This document shows positions 10,255 to 21,132 of a stretch of 64,000 nucleotides of DNA, piece by piece. The DNA lies in contig JASAOO010003498.1 of the NCBI GenBank assembly GCA_030849075.1, positions 1 to 64,000 on the forward strand, written 5' to 3'. The translations under genes and the position numbers were made by a program. Under the pieces are notes generated by a model that saw only the letters and a program-made list of their open reading frames with translations, did no database searches and was not told where the DNA came from. Source of the DNA: Zelonia costaricensis (Eukaryota; Euglenozoa; Kinetoplastea; Trypanosomatida; Trypanosomatidae). Positions within the stretch are counted from its first letter, which is position 1. Each line of letters opens with the position of its first letter.

Positions 10255-13200
10255 CTCCGAGACGGGGCGAGGGAAGGGGGTGCGCGAGAGTGCGAGTCGA
10301 AGAGGGAAGCGGGGCGTAAAGACAGGGAGGAGAAAGCACTGGGAGGGAGGTTAACGTCAAGGAGAGAAAATGGCGCCACGCACGTTTTGCGCTCTTGTTG
10401 GGATGGAGGGCGCGGGGACGCAAAAGAGCGAAGTTCACACAAGAAGCAACACGAGAACAGAAGAAGAGAGAAAGAGGGATGCGTGGGAGGGGGAGGGGGA
10501 GGGGGGGAATGAGGGAGGGGGGGGGAGAGTTAACTCGCTTCAGGGAGGTGTGCTGCCATCGTGGCACAGCAGGTGGCGGCAGTGCAGGGGAGGGAGAGGG
10601 AGGAGAGAGTGAGAATGTGAAAATGGAGGAGCATGTGGAGAGAGAGAGAGACAGAATGCGCAGCTTGGTGCCGTAGGCTCCTTCTTCACCAGTGCGAGTG
10701 TGTGGGCGGACACTGTGCTCTGCGTCCCCGTGGGGCAGCGGTGGCGCGCGCGCTGGGCAAAGGTGCACGAGGTCGAGATCGCGGTCTCGGCGTGCGCGGA
10801 TGCTGGCACGGGCTCCCAACATCTGTGCCATTGTTGTGGTTTGCATTTTCTTTACAAACCCCTGCGCACCGGGTGGGGGGGGGGGGAGGGATNAGAGAGT
10901 GAGTATGTGAAAATGGAGGAGCATGTGGACAGAGAGAGACGGAATGCGCAGCTTGGTGCCGTAGGCTCCGTCTTCACCAGTGCGAGTGCGTGGGCGGACA
11001 CTGTGCTCTGCGCCCCCGTGGGGCAGCGGTGGCGCGCGCGCTGGGCAAAGGTGCACGAGGTCGAGATCGCGGTCTCGGCGTGCGCGGATGCTGGCACGGG
11101 CTCCCAACATCTGTGTCATTGTTGTGGTTTGCATTTTCTTTACAAACCCCTGCGCACCGGGTGGGGGGGGGGGGAGGGATGCATAAGCGACAACAGGGAA
11201 TGAGGGAGTGGTGAGGAAATAACAGAAGGCAGTACGAAACGAGCCACCGCAGCGGAGGGGCGCCGAGCGCGCCAAGCGACCAGGGAAACGAGAGAAGACG
11301 GCGCCCACGGCCCAGCGGGTCAGTGGCGGTGAGAGGGCCAGAAAGCAAGAGACGCGCCAACAGGAAAGAGACGGCCACGTGTGCACGCGTGCAGGCTGCT
11401 ACCGCAGCGCATCCACAACAGCGAGAAAGGACGAGCACAGGGAAACACCACCGAACCGCGCTTCGCACAACCGCGCGTGAACGCGGGTGCAGCGTTGCCA
11501 CACGAACGGACAACACACGAAGCGACGAAAGCGGCGGAAAGGAGAAGAGAGAGAGAAGGCGGATGGGGGTGGGGGGTGGGGGGTGGGGGGTCATCGGAGG
11601 GGGACGCAACGGCGAGAGACGAGGGATGATAGAGGGAACGACGATACGGCACGGGGCGCACACAGGGACAGGATTAGGCACAAGAGTAAACATCCACGGA
11701 CGCAGCAAGCCAATCGCATCCGTGGGCACCGCCCAATGGACAGGAGGAGAAGAGGGGGAGGAGAGGAGTGTTTGGTGCGGCTAACCCGCACGAGGCTGCA
11801 GCAGCACAAGTACAGCAGTGCGGCGAGACAGCGAAGGCCGCGGTACCACAAAGCGTACGAACCGGAAGACGCACACACCCAGACGTCCTTTCTGGGAAAG
11901 ACCTCTGTGTGGCGCTGGCACCGAGCACTGCGTGACCGCGTTTTGGGTGGCGAGATAACGGTGCACATGGCTCGCCGTCGGCTGTCCGTGCAGCGCTGCC
12001 CCCGGTGCAGCAACGCCGAGGAGAAAAGTGAGAGGGAGAAGGACGACGCGGGACGAGGAGGCACTGAAGAGGAGGTGCGGCACACACACACACAACGATG
12101 ATGGGTGCCGACGGGCCGGTGATGCAGGACGCTCGCCACGCACACACCAGAGAGCGGCACCTCTCGAACACGAATGCGTCGAGCAGTAGGGCAAAACAGA
12201 GAGAAAAGAAAAACGGTGATGTGCACATGCGCACGACAGAATGCGAGCAGAGCAACGCACACGTGGTGCCGCGCTTGGGCAATCTGCTGCCAAGCAGGGC
12301 TGCGTCCGAGGATCGTGAAGGCGCACTCCCTCGCGCCCAAACTTGCGCGCGTCCGAGTTAAGCGTGGAGCCAGACACACTTCCAGGATGATGGCGCCGCG
12401 ACAGGAGGTGACAAGCGCGGCTAGAGCACAAGAAGGCGTCCGTGACAGCGGTCCGTTGGAAGCCGAAGAAAACAAGAGAGAACAAGGGTGGAGGAGAGGG
12501 CGGAGAAGTGCAGGCAAGGCAGTCCCGCAAAGGGGCCCGGCCAAGGCGGCTCGGCAGGCCGCCCTTTACGGTCCACAGCCTTCGCGCACTGTCGCCGTCC
12601 GGAAAGCAAAGAGATCGACAACAACAGAGAGCACCATTCTCAGGGCCGCTCGACCGCCTTCACCCCTCCCCGCTGTGCACAACCTTCCACACGTTGAGAC
12701 GCAAGATCACACACACACACATCTGCGCGCGTGCAGACGCGTCCACACCGGCATACAAACACGCCACACAATCTGTGCACATGGCAGGTTGGTGAGGAGT
12801 CAGCACCCCCACTGACGAGGTAGGCAGGGGGCACACCGGGACCTTGCAGGATGAACACGCCATTCCAGTACCCTCAGCGAGGCAGCGAGCGCTTCGCCAC
12901 AAACGCGGCCTGGCCTCGAGCCGGCGCGGCGGCACGCATCGCCTGTGCACATGCCGCGCTGATTGCCGCTTGCTGCACGCCTTTGGCCCCGCAGTGCCGC
13001 TGCTCAGCGCAGCTGCAGGCGTCGACCACACCCGAGAGCCCGCCTCAGCCCCAACCTCTGCCTGTTCGCCTGCCACGTGACCGGGTAGGGGGTGGGGCGC
13101 TGGCGGTGCGGACGAGGCGCCGCTGGCACTCGAAAGAGGGAGAGGGAAGAACGCCTCGGTGCTGGCGCGCTGGTCCGTGGAGGCGAGGAGTGGTGCGGAT

Positions 13201-13526
13201 GGGGTGCCGAAGACTCAACAGAACAGGTTGCCGGAACGGGTCTCGGCACAACCTATTCACATGCACACATGGTTGGTTAAAGCACATGCCACAGAGAGAA
13301 AAACCGCACAGCGCCTACCACGCCGAGAATGCGCATGGTGGGGGACAGGCGAACGATGACAGTGTGGTGCGCCACATCACCACGCGTCCACACACGCACT
13401 CACGCACGTACGGAGAAGAGCAAAAAAAAAAAAAAGACGTCTGAAGGCAAATACACACATGGAGAGAAGAAAGGCGCAAACTATGTGGGGGGGGGAGGGG
13501 ATCGGCAGGGGCGGCGCGTGCCCGCC
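10255..13526. other. 3.3-kb intergenic region, probable 3' UTR of the ABCB gene
   Basis: No supported gene. The region holds the 288-bp tandem duplication listed separately, purine-rich plus-strand DNA at 10480-10660 and 11520-11780 (pyrimidine tracts in the RNA), short CA repeats near 12083 and 12710, and a 13-A run at 13423-13435. The pyrimidine tract at 10480-10540 lies 230-290 bases upstream of the ATG at 10254 and could direct its trans-splicing. Long open frames here (11591-12544 minus, 12851-13444 plus) look non-coding. Confidence 0.5.
10604..11180. repeat. Direct tandem duplication, two units of about 288 bp
   Basis: Unit A runs from about 10604 to 10892 and unit B from about 10894 to 11180. 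I compared them by eye: they share the same order from GAGTATGTGAAAATGGAGGA-type sequence through to the terminal G run followed by AGGGAT. They differ by only a handful of substitutions plus a few bases of length in the GA-rich part. The single N at 10893 lies exactly at the junction. The unit contains a near-palindrome (CGAGATCGCGGTCTCG) and a TTTGCATTTTCTTTACAAAC stretch near its end. It lies in the gap downstream of the ABCB gene and upstream of the glycoprotein gene. Confidence 0.92.
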
Positions 13527-16500
13527 TCACGTCTGCGCCAGCTCCCAGCGAGACTTGTACTCGCCGTCCTGGGAGAGGAGCTGCTCGTGAGTGCCGCGCT
13601 CGATGATTTTGCCGCTGTCGAGCAGCACGATCTGATCACTATGACGAATGGTCGTGAGACGGTGGGCAATGGCGACCGTCGTCACGTTGAAGCGACGTTG
13701 GAACTCGTCAAGGTTGCGCTGGACCCGCGCCTCCGTGGCGTTGTCGAGCGCACTGGTCGCCTCGTCGAGCAGGAGGAGCTTCGGGCACCGAATGACGCCA
13801 CGGGCGATCGCGACGCGCTGCTTCTGACCGCCACTCAGCTGCTGGCCCCGGTAGCCGACCTCAGTGTCGTAGCCGTTGTCCATCTTCATGATGTCGTCGT
13901 GAATGCATGCAATCTTGGCCGCCTCGATCACCTCCTCCTCCGTCGCATCTGGCAACGAGTACTTGATGTTGTCGCGGATAGTGCCGCTGAACAGCGACGG
14001 CTCCTGCAGCACAATGCTGAGCTGCGAGCGCCACGTGACGAGGTCGAGGGTGCTCAAGTCTTCGCCGTTCACCAGCACGCTGCCGGATGAGATGGGGTAG
14101 AAGCGAGCGAGGATCTGCACAATAGTCGACTTGCCGCAGCCGGTCTGCCCCATCAGCCCGTTGGAGGAGCCGGCGCGGAAGTGCAGCGAGAGGTCCTCGA
14201 GCACCTGCGCCCCCTCACGGGCTGGGTACATGAAGCTCACCTCCTGGAACGTGATGCCGAGCTGCTCCTCAAACTTCGACTTGCCGTACTCGTAGCTGTC
14301 CACCACAGGCACGCGGTCGATGACGGAGAAGACGCGGTTCGACGAACGGCGGGCATCCCGCAGCTTCGTCGCGAAGCTGCCCGCCTCGGCACCCGCCAGT
14401 GTCGAGCCCATCATGATGGCCATTGCCGCGACTAGCACGTTGCTGAAGTGCGTCTCGTGATTCGCGATGAGGGTGCCACCGTACCAGAAGGACAGTGCCA
14501 TCGAACCCATCAGCGTCAGCTCCGTGAACCCTGCCAGGAGGCTGATCAAGACGGAGCGCCGCTCCGCCGTCTGCTCCGCGTCGTTGATCATGCGCTTGTA
14601 CATCTTGATCATGCGGTTCTGCATGTTGAAGGAGGTGACGGTGCGGATGGACGCGAGCGCCTCGTTCACCACCGTGTCGATGCCGCTCTCCCGCGCCTTC
14701 TCCGAGTCCGCGAAGAAGAGCTGCTGGGCGACGATGCAGCCGACGAAGAGGGGCATCGTGGCGAGCGACACCAGGGCGACCTTCCACTGGAGGATGAGGC
14801 CGATCACAATACCGCCACCGAAGGCGCAGAGCGACTTGAGCCGGGAACCGAGCGTCGGACCGTATAGCTGGTGCACCGCCTCGCAGTCGCCGGAGAGAAG
14901 GGTCGCCAGGGCGCCGGGGTCGCGGCGGGGCATGTCGAAGAAGGTCTGGTCCTGGCGCAGGATTTGTTGGAAGAGCAGCGTGCGCAGCTCGCAGGTGAGG
15001 TACTCGCCGACGTAGCCGTAGAAGCCCGTGAGCACCGAGCCGAGGAAGAAGACGGCGCCGAGGATGATGAGCAGCACGACGTACAGCACCATCTGCTTCT
15101 GCATGTGGCTCCTGTCCTTCGTCTCCTTGTAGACGCCGAGGTTGTTGATGAGCTGCGTGATCATGAGACTGACGCACGGGAACACAACGGCCGTAATGAT
15201 GGAGCCGAGGAAACCGAACAAGATGGCCCACCAGAGGCTCTTCGTCATCTTCATAATGCGCCACATCGTCACGTCTGTGTGCGCCTCCTCCCACTGCGTG
15301 CGGTGCTCAAAGGGCACATCTTCCCCCTTCGAGTACTGACTCCACCGGTCGCTCTCGTCGTAGAAGCTGTTGCTGCGCGACTCCCACGAGCTGCTGGAGC
15401 TGTAGCTGCCCTCGCTCGAGCCCTGGTCATCCTTGAGCTTGTCCAAGCCGCCTGGGTAGAGGTAGAAGCTCGTGTCGTGCACAACGGTGCACAGGTTCCC
15501 CGTCGCTGCGTCCTGCATCATGACCATCGAGGCAAAGCGGCCGTTCATGCGGATGAGCTCGTCGTACGTACCGTGCTCCACAATCGAACTGCCGCCGTCG
15601 CGCGAGCCGTCGAGGAAGTAGATGCAGTCCATGTTGCGGATGGTGGCCATGCGGTGAGCAATCGTCACCACCGTCATATTGCTGTTCTGCGTCAAATCGT
15701 CGATCGCACGCTGCACCTCCACCTCTGACTTGCGGTCGAGGGCGCTCGTCGCCTCGTCGAGGAGCAGGATGTCCGCGTCGCGCACCACGGCGCGTGCGAT
15801 GGCGAGGCGTTGCTTCTGGCCACCGGACAGCTGGTTGCCGATGGAGCCGACGTTCGTCTCGTAGCCGTGCGGGAGAGAGAGGATCGTGTCGTGGATGCGG
15901 GCCCGCTTGCAGGCCAGCACGACCTCATCGAAGGTGGCGCTGCGACGCCCCATGCGCACGTTGTCGATCACCGTGCCGGTGAAGAGGTTCGGCTCCTGCG
16001 AGACGATGCTGATGCGGTTGCGCCACGACTTGAGGTCCAGGTCGCGCAGGTCGCGGCCATCGACGCAGATGCTACCCTCCTCCGGATCGTAGAAGCGCTG
16101 GATGAGGGCGATGACGGTGGACTTGCCGCACCCCGTCGCTCCCGAGAAGGCGACCTTCTGCCCCTTGCGGATCTTCACGCTCAACCCGTTGAAGATGAGC
16201 TGGTCCGGCCGCGTCGGGTACGCGAAGGTCACATCGCGCACCTCGATGCAGCGCCGGAACGTCGCCTCCCGCCCAGGCGCGTTCACGTCGATCTCGCTCG
16301 GCGCGTCGATGGTGCAGAAGAGCGGGAAAGCCGCCGTGCGGGCTTCGACGAAGGACAGCAGCGCGGGGAATACCTGGCCCAGGCCCATGGCACCGTACAG
16401 CACGGTGAGGAAGGCGGCCGAGACGGAGCCGACGTCGGCGCGGTCGTTCAGCACGAGGTAGGCGGCGAGCAGGAAGGCGAGACCGAGGACAGCGAGCATG

Positions 16501-17330
16501 ATGCCCATGACGGAGCCGCCGGCCATGACGGACAGGAACTCCTTCTTGATGCCCGCCTTGCGCGACCCAATCACGGTCTCCGAGAAGCGTTCCACCTCGT
16601 GCATCTCGCGGTTGAAGCTCTGCACGGTCTTGATGTTCTGCATCACCTCCTGCGCAATGGCGCCCGCCACGGAGTACTGCTTGCGCGTCACGGCGATGTG
16701 GCGTGCCGAGGCGGCGGAGAGGAAGTAGACGGCGACGCCGATGAAGGGCAGCGAGCCCATGATCAGCAGCGTCAGCTCCCAGCTCGCGATGAAGGCGAAG
16801 ACGATGCCGACGATGCCGGTGCCGAGGTTCTCGATCCAGCCGGCGAAGCGGTCGTTGATGCCGTTCAGCACGACACGCGAGTCACCGGTGAGGCGGGAGA
16901 TGAGCTCGCCGGGCTTGTGGTCGTCGTGCCAGCCAATGCTCTGGTTGAGAATGGCGCTAAAGTAGGCGTTCTGGAGGCGGCCCACGAGGCGCGTGGCAGT
17001 CACCTGGTACGTGGCCGTCTTGATGAAGACCAGCACCATGGACAGCACGCCGATGCACGTCATGAGCATCGCGAAGCTGCGCGTCACCTTCGGACCCGTC
17101 TTGTCGTCGTACGCCGCGTTGGTCATGCGGCCAAAGAAGTACATGAACAGCGGCGTGGCGCCGCCGGAACAGAATGCGGCGATGCTGCCAACGACAATCG
17201 CAACCCAGTCCCCCGCGGTGCGGTAGCGCAGCAGGGTGAAGATGGGCACCTGCCCATGCAGCTTCTCTGCCACCGCCTGCCTCGCCTCCTTGATCGCCTC
17301 CTTCGCCTTCTCCTTCTGTTCGCTCGACAT
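13527..17330 (-). CDS. ABCB2: ABC transporter, subfamily B, full-length P-glycoprotein type
   Basis: A full transporter of 1,267 residues with the layout TMD1 (about 40-330), NBD1 (about 365-600), a Ser-rich linker (about 615-690), TMD2 (about 700-990) and NBD2 (about 1020-1265). Both nucleotide-binding domains have intact motifs: Walker A GATGCGKST near 400 and GQTGCGKST near 1063, signature LSGGQKQR twice, and Walker B ILLLDEATSALD and LLLLDEATSALD. It should export hydrophobic compounds or lipids in an ATP-dependent way. The ATG at 17330 is the first in frame and gives a typical N-terminus with an amphipathic Lys/Glu helix. From memory this is the chromosome 26 ABCB gene of Leishmania called ABCB2 or MDR2-like. 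The symbol rests on synteny and recollection, the family call on sequence. Confidence 0.95.
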   Translation of the reverse strand: MSSEQKEKAKEAIKEARQAVAEKLHGQVPIFTLLRYRTAGDWVAIVVGSIAAFCSGGATPLFMYFFGRMTNAAYDDKTGPKVTRSFAMLMTCIGVLSMVLVFIKTATYQVTATRLVGRLQNAYFSAILNQSIGWHDDHKPGELISRLTGDSRVVLNGINDRFAGWIENLGTGIVGIVFAFIASWELTLLIMGSLPFIGVAVYFLSAASARHIAVTRKQYSVAGAIAQEVMQNIKTVQSFNREMHEVERFSETVIGSRKAGIKKEFLSVMAGGSVMGIMLAVLGLAFLLAAYLVLNDRADVGSVSAAFLTVLYGAMGLGQVFPALLSFVEARTAAFPLFCTIDAPSEIDVNAPGREATFRRCIEVRDVTFAYPTRPDQLIFNGLSVKIRKGQKVAFSGATGCGKSTVIALIQRFYDPEEGSICVDGRDLRDLDLKSWRNRISIVSQEPNLFTGTVIDNVRMGRRSATFDEVVLACKRARIHDTILSLPHGYETNVGSIGNQLSGGQKQRLAIARAVVRDADILLLDEATSALDRKSEVEVQRAIDDLTQNSNMTVVTIAHRMATIRNMDCIYFLDGSRDGGSSIVEHGTYDELIRMNGRFASMVMMQDAATGNLCTVVHDTSFYLYPGGLDKLKDDQGSSEGSYSSSSSWESRSNSFYDESDRWSQYSKGEDVPFEHRTQWEEAHTDVTMWRIMKMTKSLWWAILFGFLGSIITAVVFPCVSLMITQLINNLGVYKETKDRSHMQKQMVLYVVLLIILGAVFFLGSVLTGFYGYVGEYLTCELRTLLFQQILRQDQTFFDMPRRDPGALATLLSGDCEAVHQLYGPTLGSRLKSLCAFGGGIVIGLILQWKVALVSLATMPLFVGCIVAQQLFFADSEKARESGIDTVVNEALASIRTVTSFNMQNRMIKMYKRMINDAEQTAERRSVLISLLAGFTELTLMGSMALSFWYGGTLIANHETHFSNVLVAAMAIMMGSTLAGAEAGSFATKLRDARRSSNRVFSVIDRVPVVDSYEYGKSKFEEQLGITFQEVSFMYPAREGAQVLEDLSLHFRAGSSNGLMGQTGCGKSTIVQILARFYPISSGSVLVNGEDLSTLDLVTWRSQLSIVLQEPSLFSGTIRDNIKYSLPDATEEEVIEAAKIACIHDDIMKMDNGYDTEVGYRGQQLSGGQKQRVAIARGVIRCPKLLLLDEATSALDNATEARVQRNLDEFQRRFNVTTVAIAHRLTTIRHSDQIVLLDSGKIIERGTHEQLLSQDGEYKSRWELAQT

Positions 17331-18603
17331 GGCGCCGATCGCGGAGCCGCAGTAGGCCTCACGGACCGTTAGGTCGTGACAGCTTCACGGCGCGAGGACG
17401 TGGACGCGCAGGTGCGGCTTGGACCAGAGGGGCGGAGGGGGAGGGGGGAGGAGTGGCGGAGGGAAACGCGTCGGTCACACAGCCGGCAACCGCGTTCAAG
17501 TTAGACAAAAGGAAGAACAAAGACAGAACACAAAAGCGACCCAAGTGAAAGGGGAGATGTCTGTGCCACTGCAGTTGTGCGCGTGGGTGCGGAGGGGAGG
17601 TGGAAGGTGGGGGAGGGGGTGAGGCATGTTGGGGAAGGGAGACGGCCCGTTGGAGTAGAGAGCGGGTGCGTGTGTGACGGAGTGGTGGCGTGGCATCGTG
17701 CACGTAGGAGTGCCCGCTCCCATCCGACTGCCTGACACAGAGGGAACCCCATACCAGCGACATCCTCGAGTTGGCTGCGTCACACGATGCGTGTAGAGCG
17801 GGAGGACGGGCACCGCGCGCGCGCAGCCTGTCCGTCACCACAAGCGGTCAGCACCGCACCGCTCACGGAGAGGGTAAGACGTGTGCATCACGCACGTTCT
17901 TTCTCTCTCTTCCACGGGAGCGTGACAGGAGGCAGTGCTCGTCAGGCTGCAGTGGCGCGCATCCCTCTTTATTTTCGTCTTCTTCTTTGACGTCTTCACA
18001 CGAGGGACGGAGAAGTCTGCTGGCGGCACGTGGGCCGCGTTGGAAGCTCTGACGATGCACAGTAGTGGCACTGACGAGGGGGGTCTGATGGTGGCCGTTC
18101 CGTTCGAGAGCGGACGCGGACAAGAAACAGCAACTGCCCTCGTCTATTGCGCCGTGCACACGATCTACTGTATGAAGGAGACAAGGAGTGGTGCGCTCTG
18201 CTCTGAGACACACACACACACCCCGAACAGGCGCTGGTTAAACTCTAGAACGCCCCGCGGGTGTGGGCGTGTGACACCATCAACCAACCAGCCAACCAAC
18301 CAATCACACACACACACACACACACAGAGCCGCAACCGCTGCATAAAAAGGAACAGCACAAACGAGATCTAAAATGTGGCATCTAGATGCAAGACCGCGC
18401 CGGGACTCGCAACAGACAATAAAGGCAAGAACGCTTGACAGACAGAGCAAATGCACAACGAGGGTGCGCGTGTGCGTGTAGAGGAGGGGGGACGGGGAAG
18501 GGAGAGGGGGGGGGGCTACGCTCTGCCCTTACGGCACGCTGCCCCCCCCCTCCGTCGCGCTCACGTTTCAGCAGCAGCGCAGGTTCGCCTGACACGCGCG
18601 GCT
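17331..18603. other. Intergenic between the BRCT protein and ABCB genes
   Basis: No supported gene. It holds a (CA)n tract at about 18305-18327, a nearby run of ACCAACCAG-like short repeats (18280-18302), and purine-rich plus-strand blocks at 17420-17465 and 17590-17640. These blocks are pyrimidine-rich in the RNA and lie 90-310 bases upstream of the ABCB ATG, so they could be trans-splicing signals. Confidence 0.5.
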
Positions 18604-21132
18604 CTACTGAATCTTGAGAGGGTAGATCATCTCCACCATCTTCTCCCAGCTCAAGCCGCCTTGGTTCGTGCGGGCCTCCGTGTTGGTGCACAGCAAGAGG
18701 TCTGCCTGCGCGGCGTCCTCGACGAGAATGGCGCCGCCTTCCTTGATGAGGAGGCTGGCGGTGGTGTAGTGCTTGCTGGCCATGAAGGTCTCCGACATCG
18801 CAATGCGCTTCTTCAGCAGCGGCGGCTCCTCGTGCTGAAAGCCGTAGTCCTCCTCGCGCAGCCACGACTGCTCTTTCAGGGAGTCGACCACGTACGACTC
18901 GGGCAGCACCCAGCAACCCCGGACGAGAGCCGTGAGCAGCTTGACCGTGAGCTGGCCGTTGGTGATGAGGTGCGTCAGGTTCGACGGAACCGGCATGTTC
19001 GACTTGCACTCCGCAATCGCCACGTTGGGAAGCTGCTTCACCGCCATGAGCACGTCGTTGCCGTCAAAGCCGCTGATGGCGAACACACGCGCATCTTCGG
19101 TGCGGGCGCGCTTGAGGGAGCTGCTCCCACCTGCCTGGCCGCACGACTGACCGGACGAGACGCTGCGGTGCTTGCCGTGGCGAGAGAGCGACGCGGCCGT
19201 CGCGTTGGCGTGCAGCGCCTGCATCGGCGAGCGCGAGATGGCCTGCGAGATGACGCGGCGCGACTGCTCCTCCAGCTTCGCCTCGACGGCGGTGCACCGG
19301 CCCACCGCAGCGCTTAGCTCCACCTCCAGTGCGGCCGCTTTTGCCTTCTCGGCCTCGTAGCGCTGGCGGTACTCCCGCGCCGCCTCCTCGGCGCGGCGGC
19401 GCTCGGCCACCTGAGCCCTGAGTGCGGCGCACTCCTCCGTCGCCGTCGCGAGCTGTACACGCAGGTCGCGCGTGGCCGCGAGGCCGTCGTCGGCGGAGCG
19501 GATCTGCTCCTTGCGCAGCACCGACAGCTCGCCCTTGCTCTGCATGAGCGTCGCCTCGAGGGTACGGATGCGGTCCTTGGCGTCGCGCAGATCCCTCGAG
19601 AACTCCTCCTCGAGGTCTGTGTTCTGGCGCATCAGCCGCTCCACCCGATCCGCCGCCTCCCCTGCCGCCTCTGCGTTGAGCTGCGCGTCGCTAGCCAGCT
19701 GCGCGTTCTCCTGCTCGGCGGCGACGTAGCGGTCCTTGGTGTGCGTCAGCTCCTCCTCCGCCTTGGCAAGCTGCCGCTCGCGCTGTGCCAGCACCCCAGC
19801 CACCGTCGAGAGCTCCCCGGACACCTGCGCGAGCTGCCGGCGGAGCGACTGCGCCTCCTCCTCGAGGGACGTCTTGCTGCCGCGCGCCTCCCGCACTGCC
19901 GCCTCCATCTGCAGCTGGCGCTCGCACAGAGCCAGGCGGTGCTCCTCGGCGAGGCGGCGCACCTCCTTCACGCGGTCCGCCGCCGACTGCTTGACGTCCT
20001 CCTCCAGCTCGCTGATCGTGTGCCGAGCAGCCGCCAGCTCCTCCGCGGCGGCACGCGTCTTGTCCTTCCAGCGGCGCACCTCCTCCTGCAACTCCACAAT
20101 GGCCGCGTCCTTCGAGCTCGCCACCTGCTGCACCCGCTCCTCGTTGAGGGCCTTCTGCTCCTCGAGGTAGGACGCGTTCTGCCGCTCCTGCTGCAGCACA
20201 AAGTCGCGGTGCTGCTGCTCCAGCGCAGCGCACTCGCGCTGATACGCGTCGGCGCGTCCTTTACCCTCGCCCACCTCCGCGCGGGTCTTCTCGAGGTCGG
20301 CCACCGCCGCCGCCAGCTTTGCCTCCGCCTGCTCGCGCGACTTCTGCACCTGCGTCACCTCCGCCGTGAGGCGCGTCATCTCCTCGGCGGCGGTCGCGAG
20401 CTCCTCGCGCATGGACTGCAGGCGCAGCTGAAACTCGCCCTCGTGCTGCGCCGTCATGTCGTCCAGTCGCCGCGCGTTCTCCTCGCGCAGCTCGTCGATT
20501 GTCTTCTTGAGGTACTCGACCTCGTCGGCGCGGGTAGCGCCCTCGGTGGCCATCTTCGCCTCCAGCGACATGCGCGCCTTGTGCTCCTTCTCGGCGCGCT
20601 GGGCGTAGTCCTCGAGCTCGTGCTTGAGGGCGCTGTTGCTCTCGCGTAGCACCTTCATCTCCTCCTGCGCGCGCGTCAGCTCGAAGCGGGCGAAGTCGAG
20701 GTCCTTCTGGATGTCGCACACCTTGAGCAGCTCCCGCTTGGTCTGGCTGTAGCGGGCCCGCAGGTCGTCGTACTCCTGCGCAGAGATAAAGGCGGAGCTC
20801 GTGACGGAGGCGCGGCTAGGGTACCGCACCGACGGCCGCTGCGCCGAGGCCCGAAGGAAGCTGCTCGTGTCCAGTACCATGCGCGTCAGATCCATCTCCC
20901 CGCCTGCAGCCGCACGCTTCTCCTGCGACGGCTGCGACGGTGGAGGCATGGCGTCCTCTGACGCGGGCTTTGCCGTGGAGGACGGCGGCGAGGTGCTGCG
21001 TGGGGCCGCCACAGCGGGTGGCGCTGGCGCATCACCTGCGGCAGTGGTGGAGCCCCCATCCTCCTGCCCCTCTGGTATCGGGTCGGGGAGCGTGATGCTC
21101 TTCTGGAGCCACAGGCTGTCTGCCTCGCTCAT
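18604..21132 (-). CDS. Large coiled-coil protein with C-terminal tandem BRCT-like domains
   Basis: The open frame extends to 22068, but the upstream part is Pro/Ser/Arg-rich UTR reading. The ATG at 21132 (MSEADSLWLQ) gives 842 residues. Residues 1-115 are Pro/Ser/Ala-rich and probably disordered. About 120-630 is an almost unbroken heptad-rich coiled coil (Glu/Gln/Arg/Ala). A basic patch (KRARTED, about 672) precedes two BRCT-like modules at about 680-760 and 772-842. These show the BRCT pattern RVFAISGF, then a hydrophobic strand, then THLI, then GCWVLPESYVVDSL. Tandem BRCT domains usually bind phosphopeptides in DNA repair, checkpoint or kinetochore proteins. The kinetoplastid kinetochore protein KKT4 also ends in BRCTs, but the coiled coil here is much longer and I do not claim orthology. 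Nuclear or cytoskeletal scaffold is an inference. Confidence 0.88.
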   Translation of the reverse strand: MSEADSLWLQKSITLPDPIPEGQEDGGSTTAAGDAPAPPAVAAPRSTSPPSSTAKPASEDAMPPPSQPSQEKRAAAGGEMDLTRMVLDTSSFLRASAQRPSVRYPSRASVTSSAFISAQEYDDLRARYSQTKRELLKVCDIQKDLDFARFELTRAQEEMKVLRESNSALKHELEDYAQRAEKEHKARMSLEAKMATEGATRADEVEYLKKTIDELREENARRLDDMTAQHEGEFQLRLQSMREELATAAEEMTRLTAEVTQVQKSREQAEAKLAAAVADLEKTRAEVGEGKGRADAYQRECAALEQQHRDFVLQQERQNASYLEEQKALNEERVQQVASSKDAAIVELQEEVRRWKDKTRAAAEELAAARHTISELEEDVKQSAADRVKEVRRLAEEHRLALCERQLQMEAAVREARGSKTSLEEEAQSLRRQLAQVSGELSTVAGVLAQRERQLAKAEEELTHTKDRYVAAEQENAQLASDAQLNAEAAGEAADRVERLMRQNTDLEEEFSRDLRDAKDRIRTLEATLMQSKGELSVLRKEQIRSADDGLAATRDLRVQLATATEECAALRAQVAERRRAEEAAREYRQRYEAEKAKAAALEVELSAAVGRCTAVEAKLEEQSRRVISQAISRSPMQALHANATAASLSRHGKHRSVSSGQSCGQAGGSSSLKRARTEDARVFAISGFDGNDVLMAVKQLPNVAIAECKSNMPVPSNLTHLITNGQLTVKLLTALVRGCWVLPESYVVDSLKEQSWLREEDYGFQHEEPPLLKKRIAMSETFMASKHYTTASLLIKEGGAILVEDAAQADLLLCTNTEARTNQGGLSWEKMVEMIYPLKIQ

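Noticed and set aside
9989..11386. A 465-codon minus-strand open frame across the tandem duplication
   Set aside because: It contains an unknown codon at the N, repeats the same translation twice because of the DNA duplication, and runs out of frame into the glycoprotein gene.
11591..12544. A 317-codon minus-strand open frame in the 3.3-kb gap
   Set aside because: Cys/Leu/Ser/Arg-rich with overlapping open frames in the other two minus frames; no domain and no codon bias. It is likely UTR.
12851..13444. Plus-strand open frame of 197 codons with an ATG
   Set aside because: The first 75 codons look fairly protein-like, but the strand is opposite to the transcription unit, the third-position bias is weak and the remainder is Arg/Trp/His-rich noise.
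18604..21132. Identity as the kinetochore protein KKT4
   Set aside because: The C-terminal BRCTs invite the comparison, but the very long coiled coil does not fit what I know of KKT4, and the chromosomal position does not obviously match. It is left as an unassigned BRCT protein.
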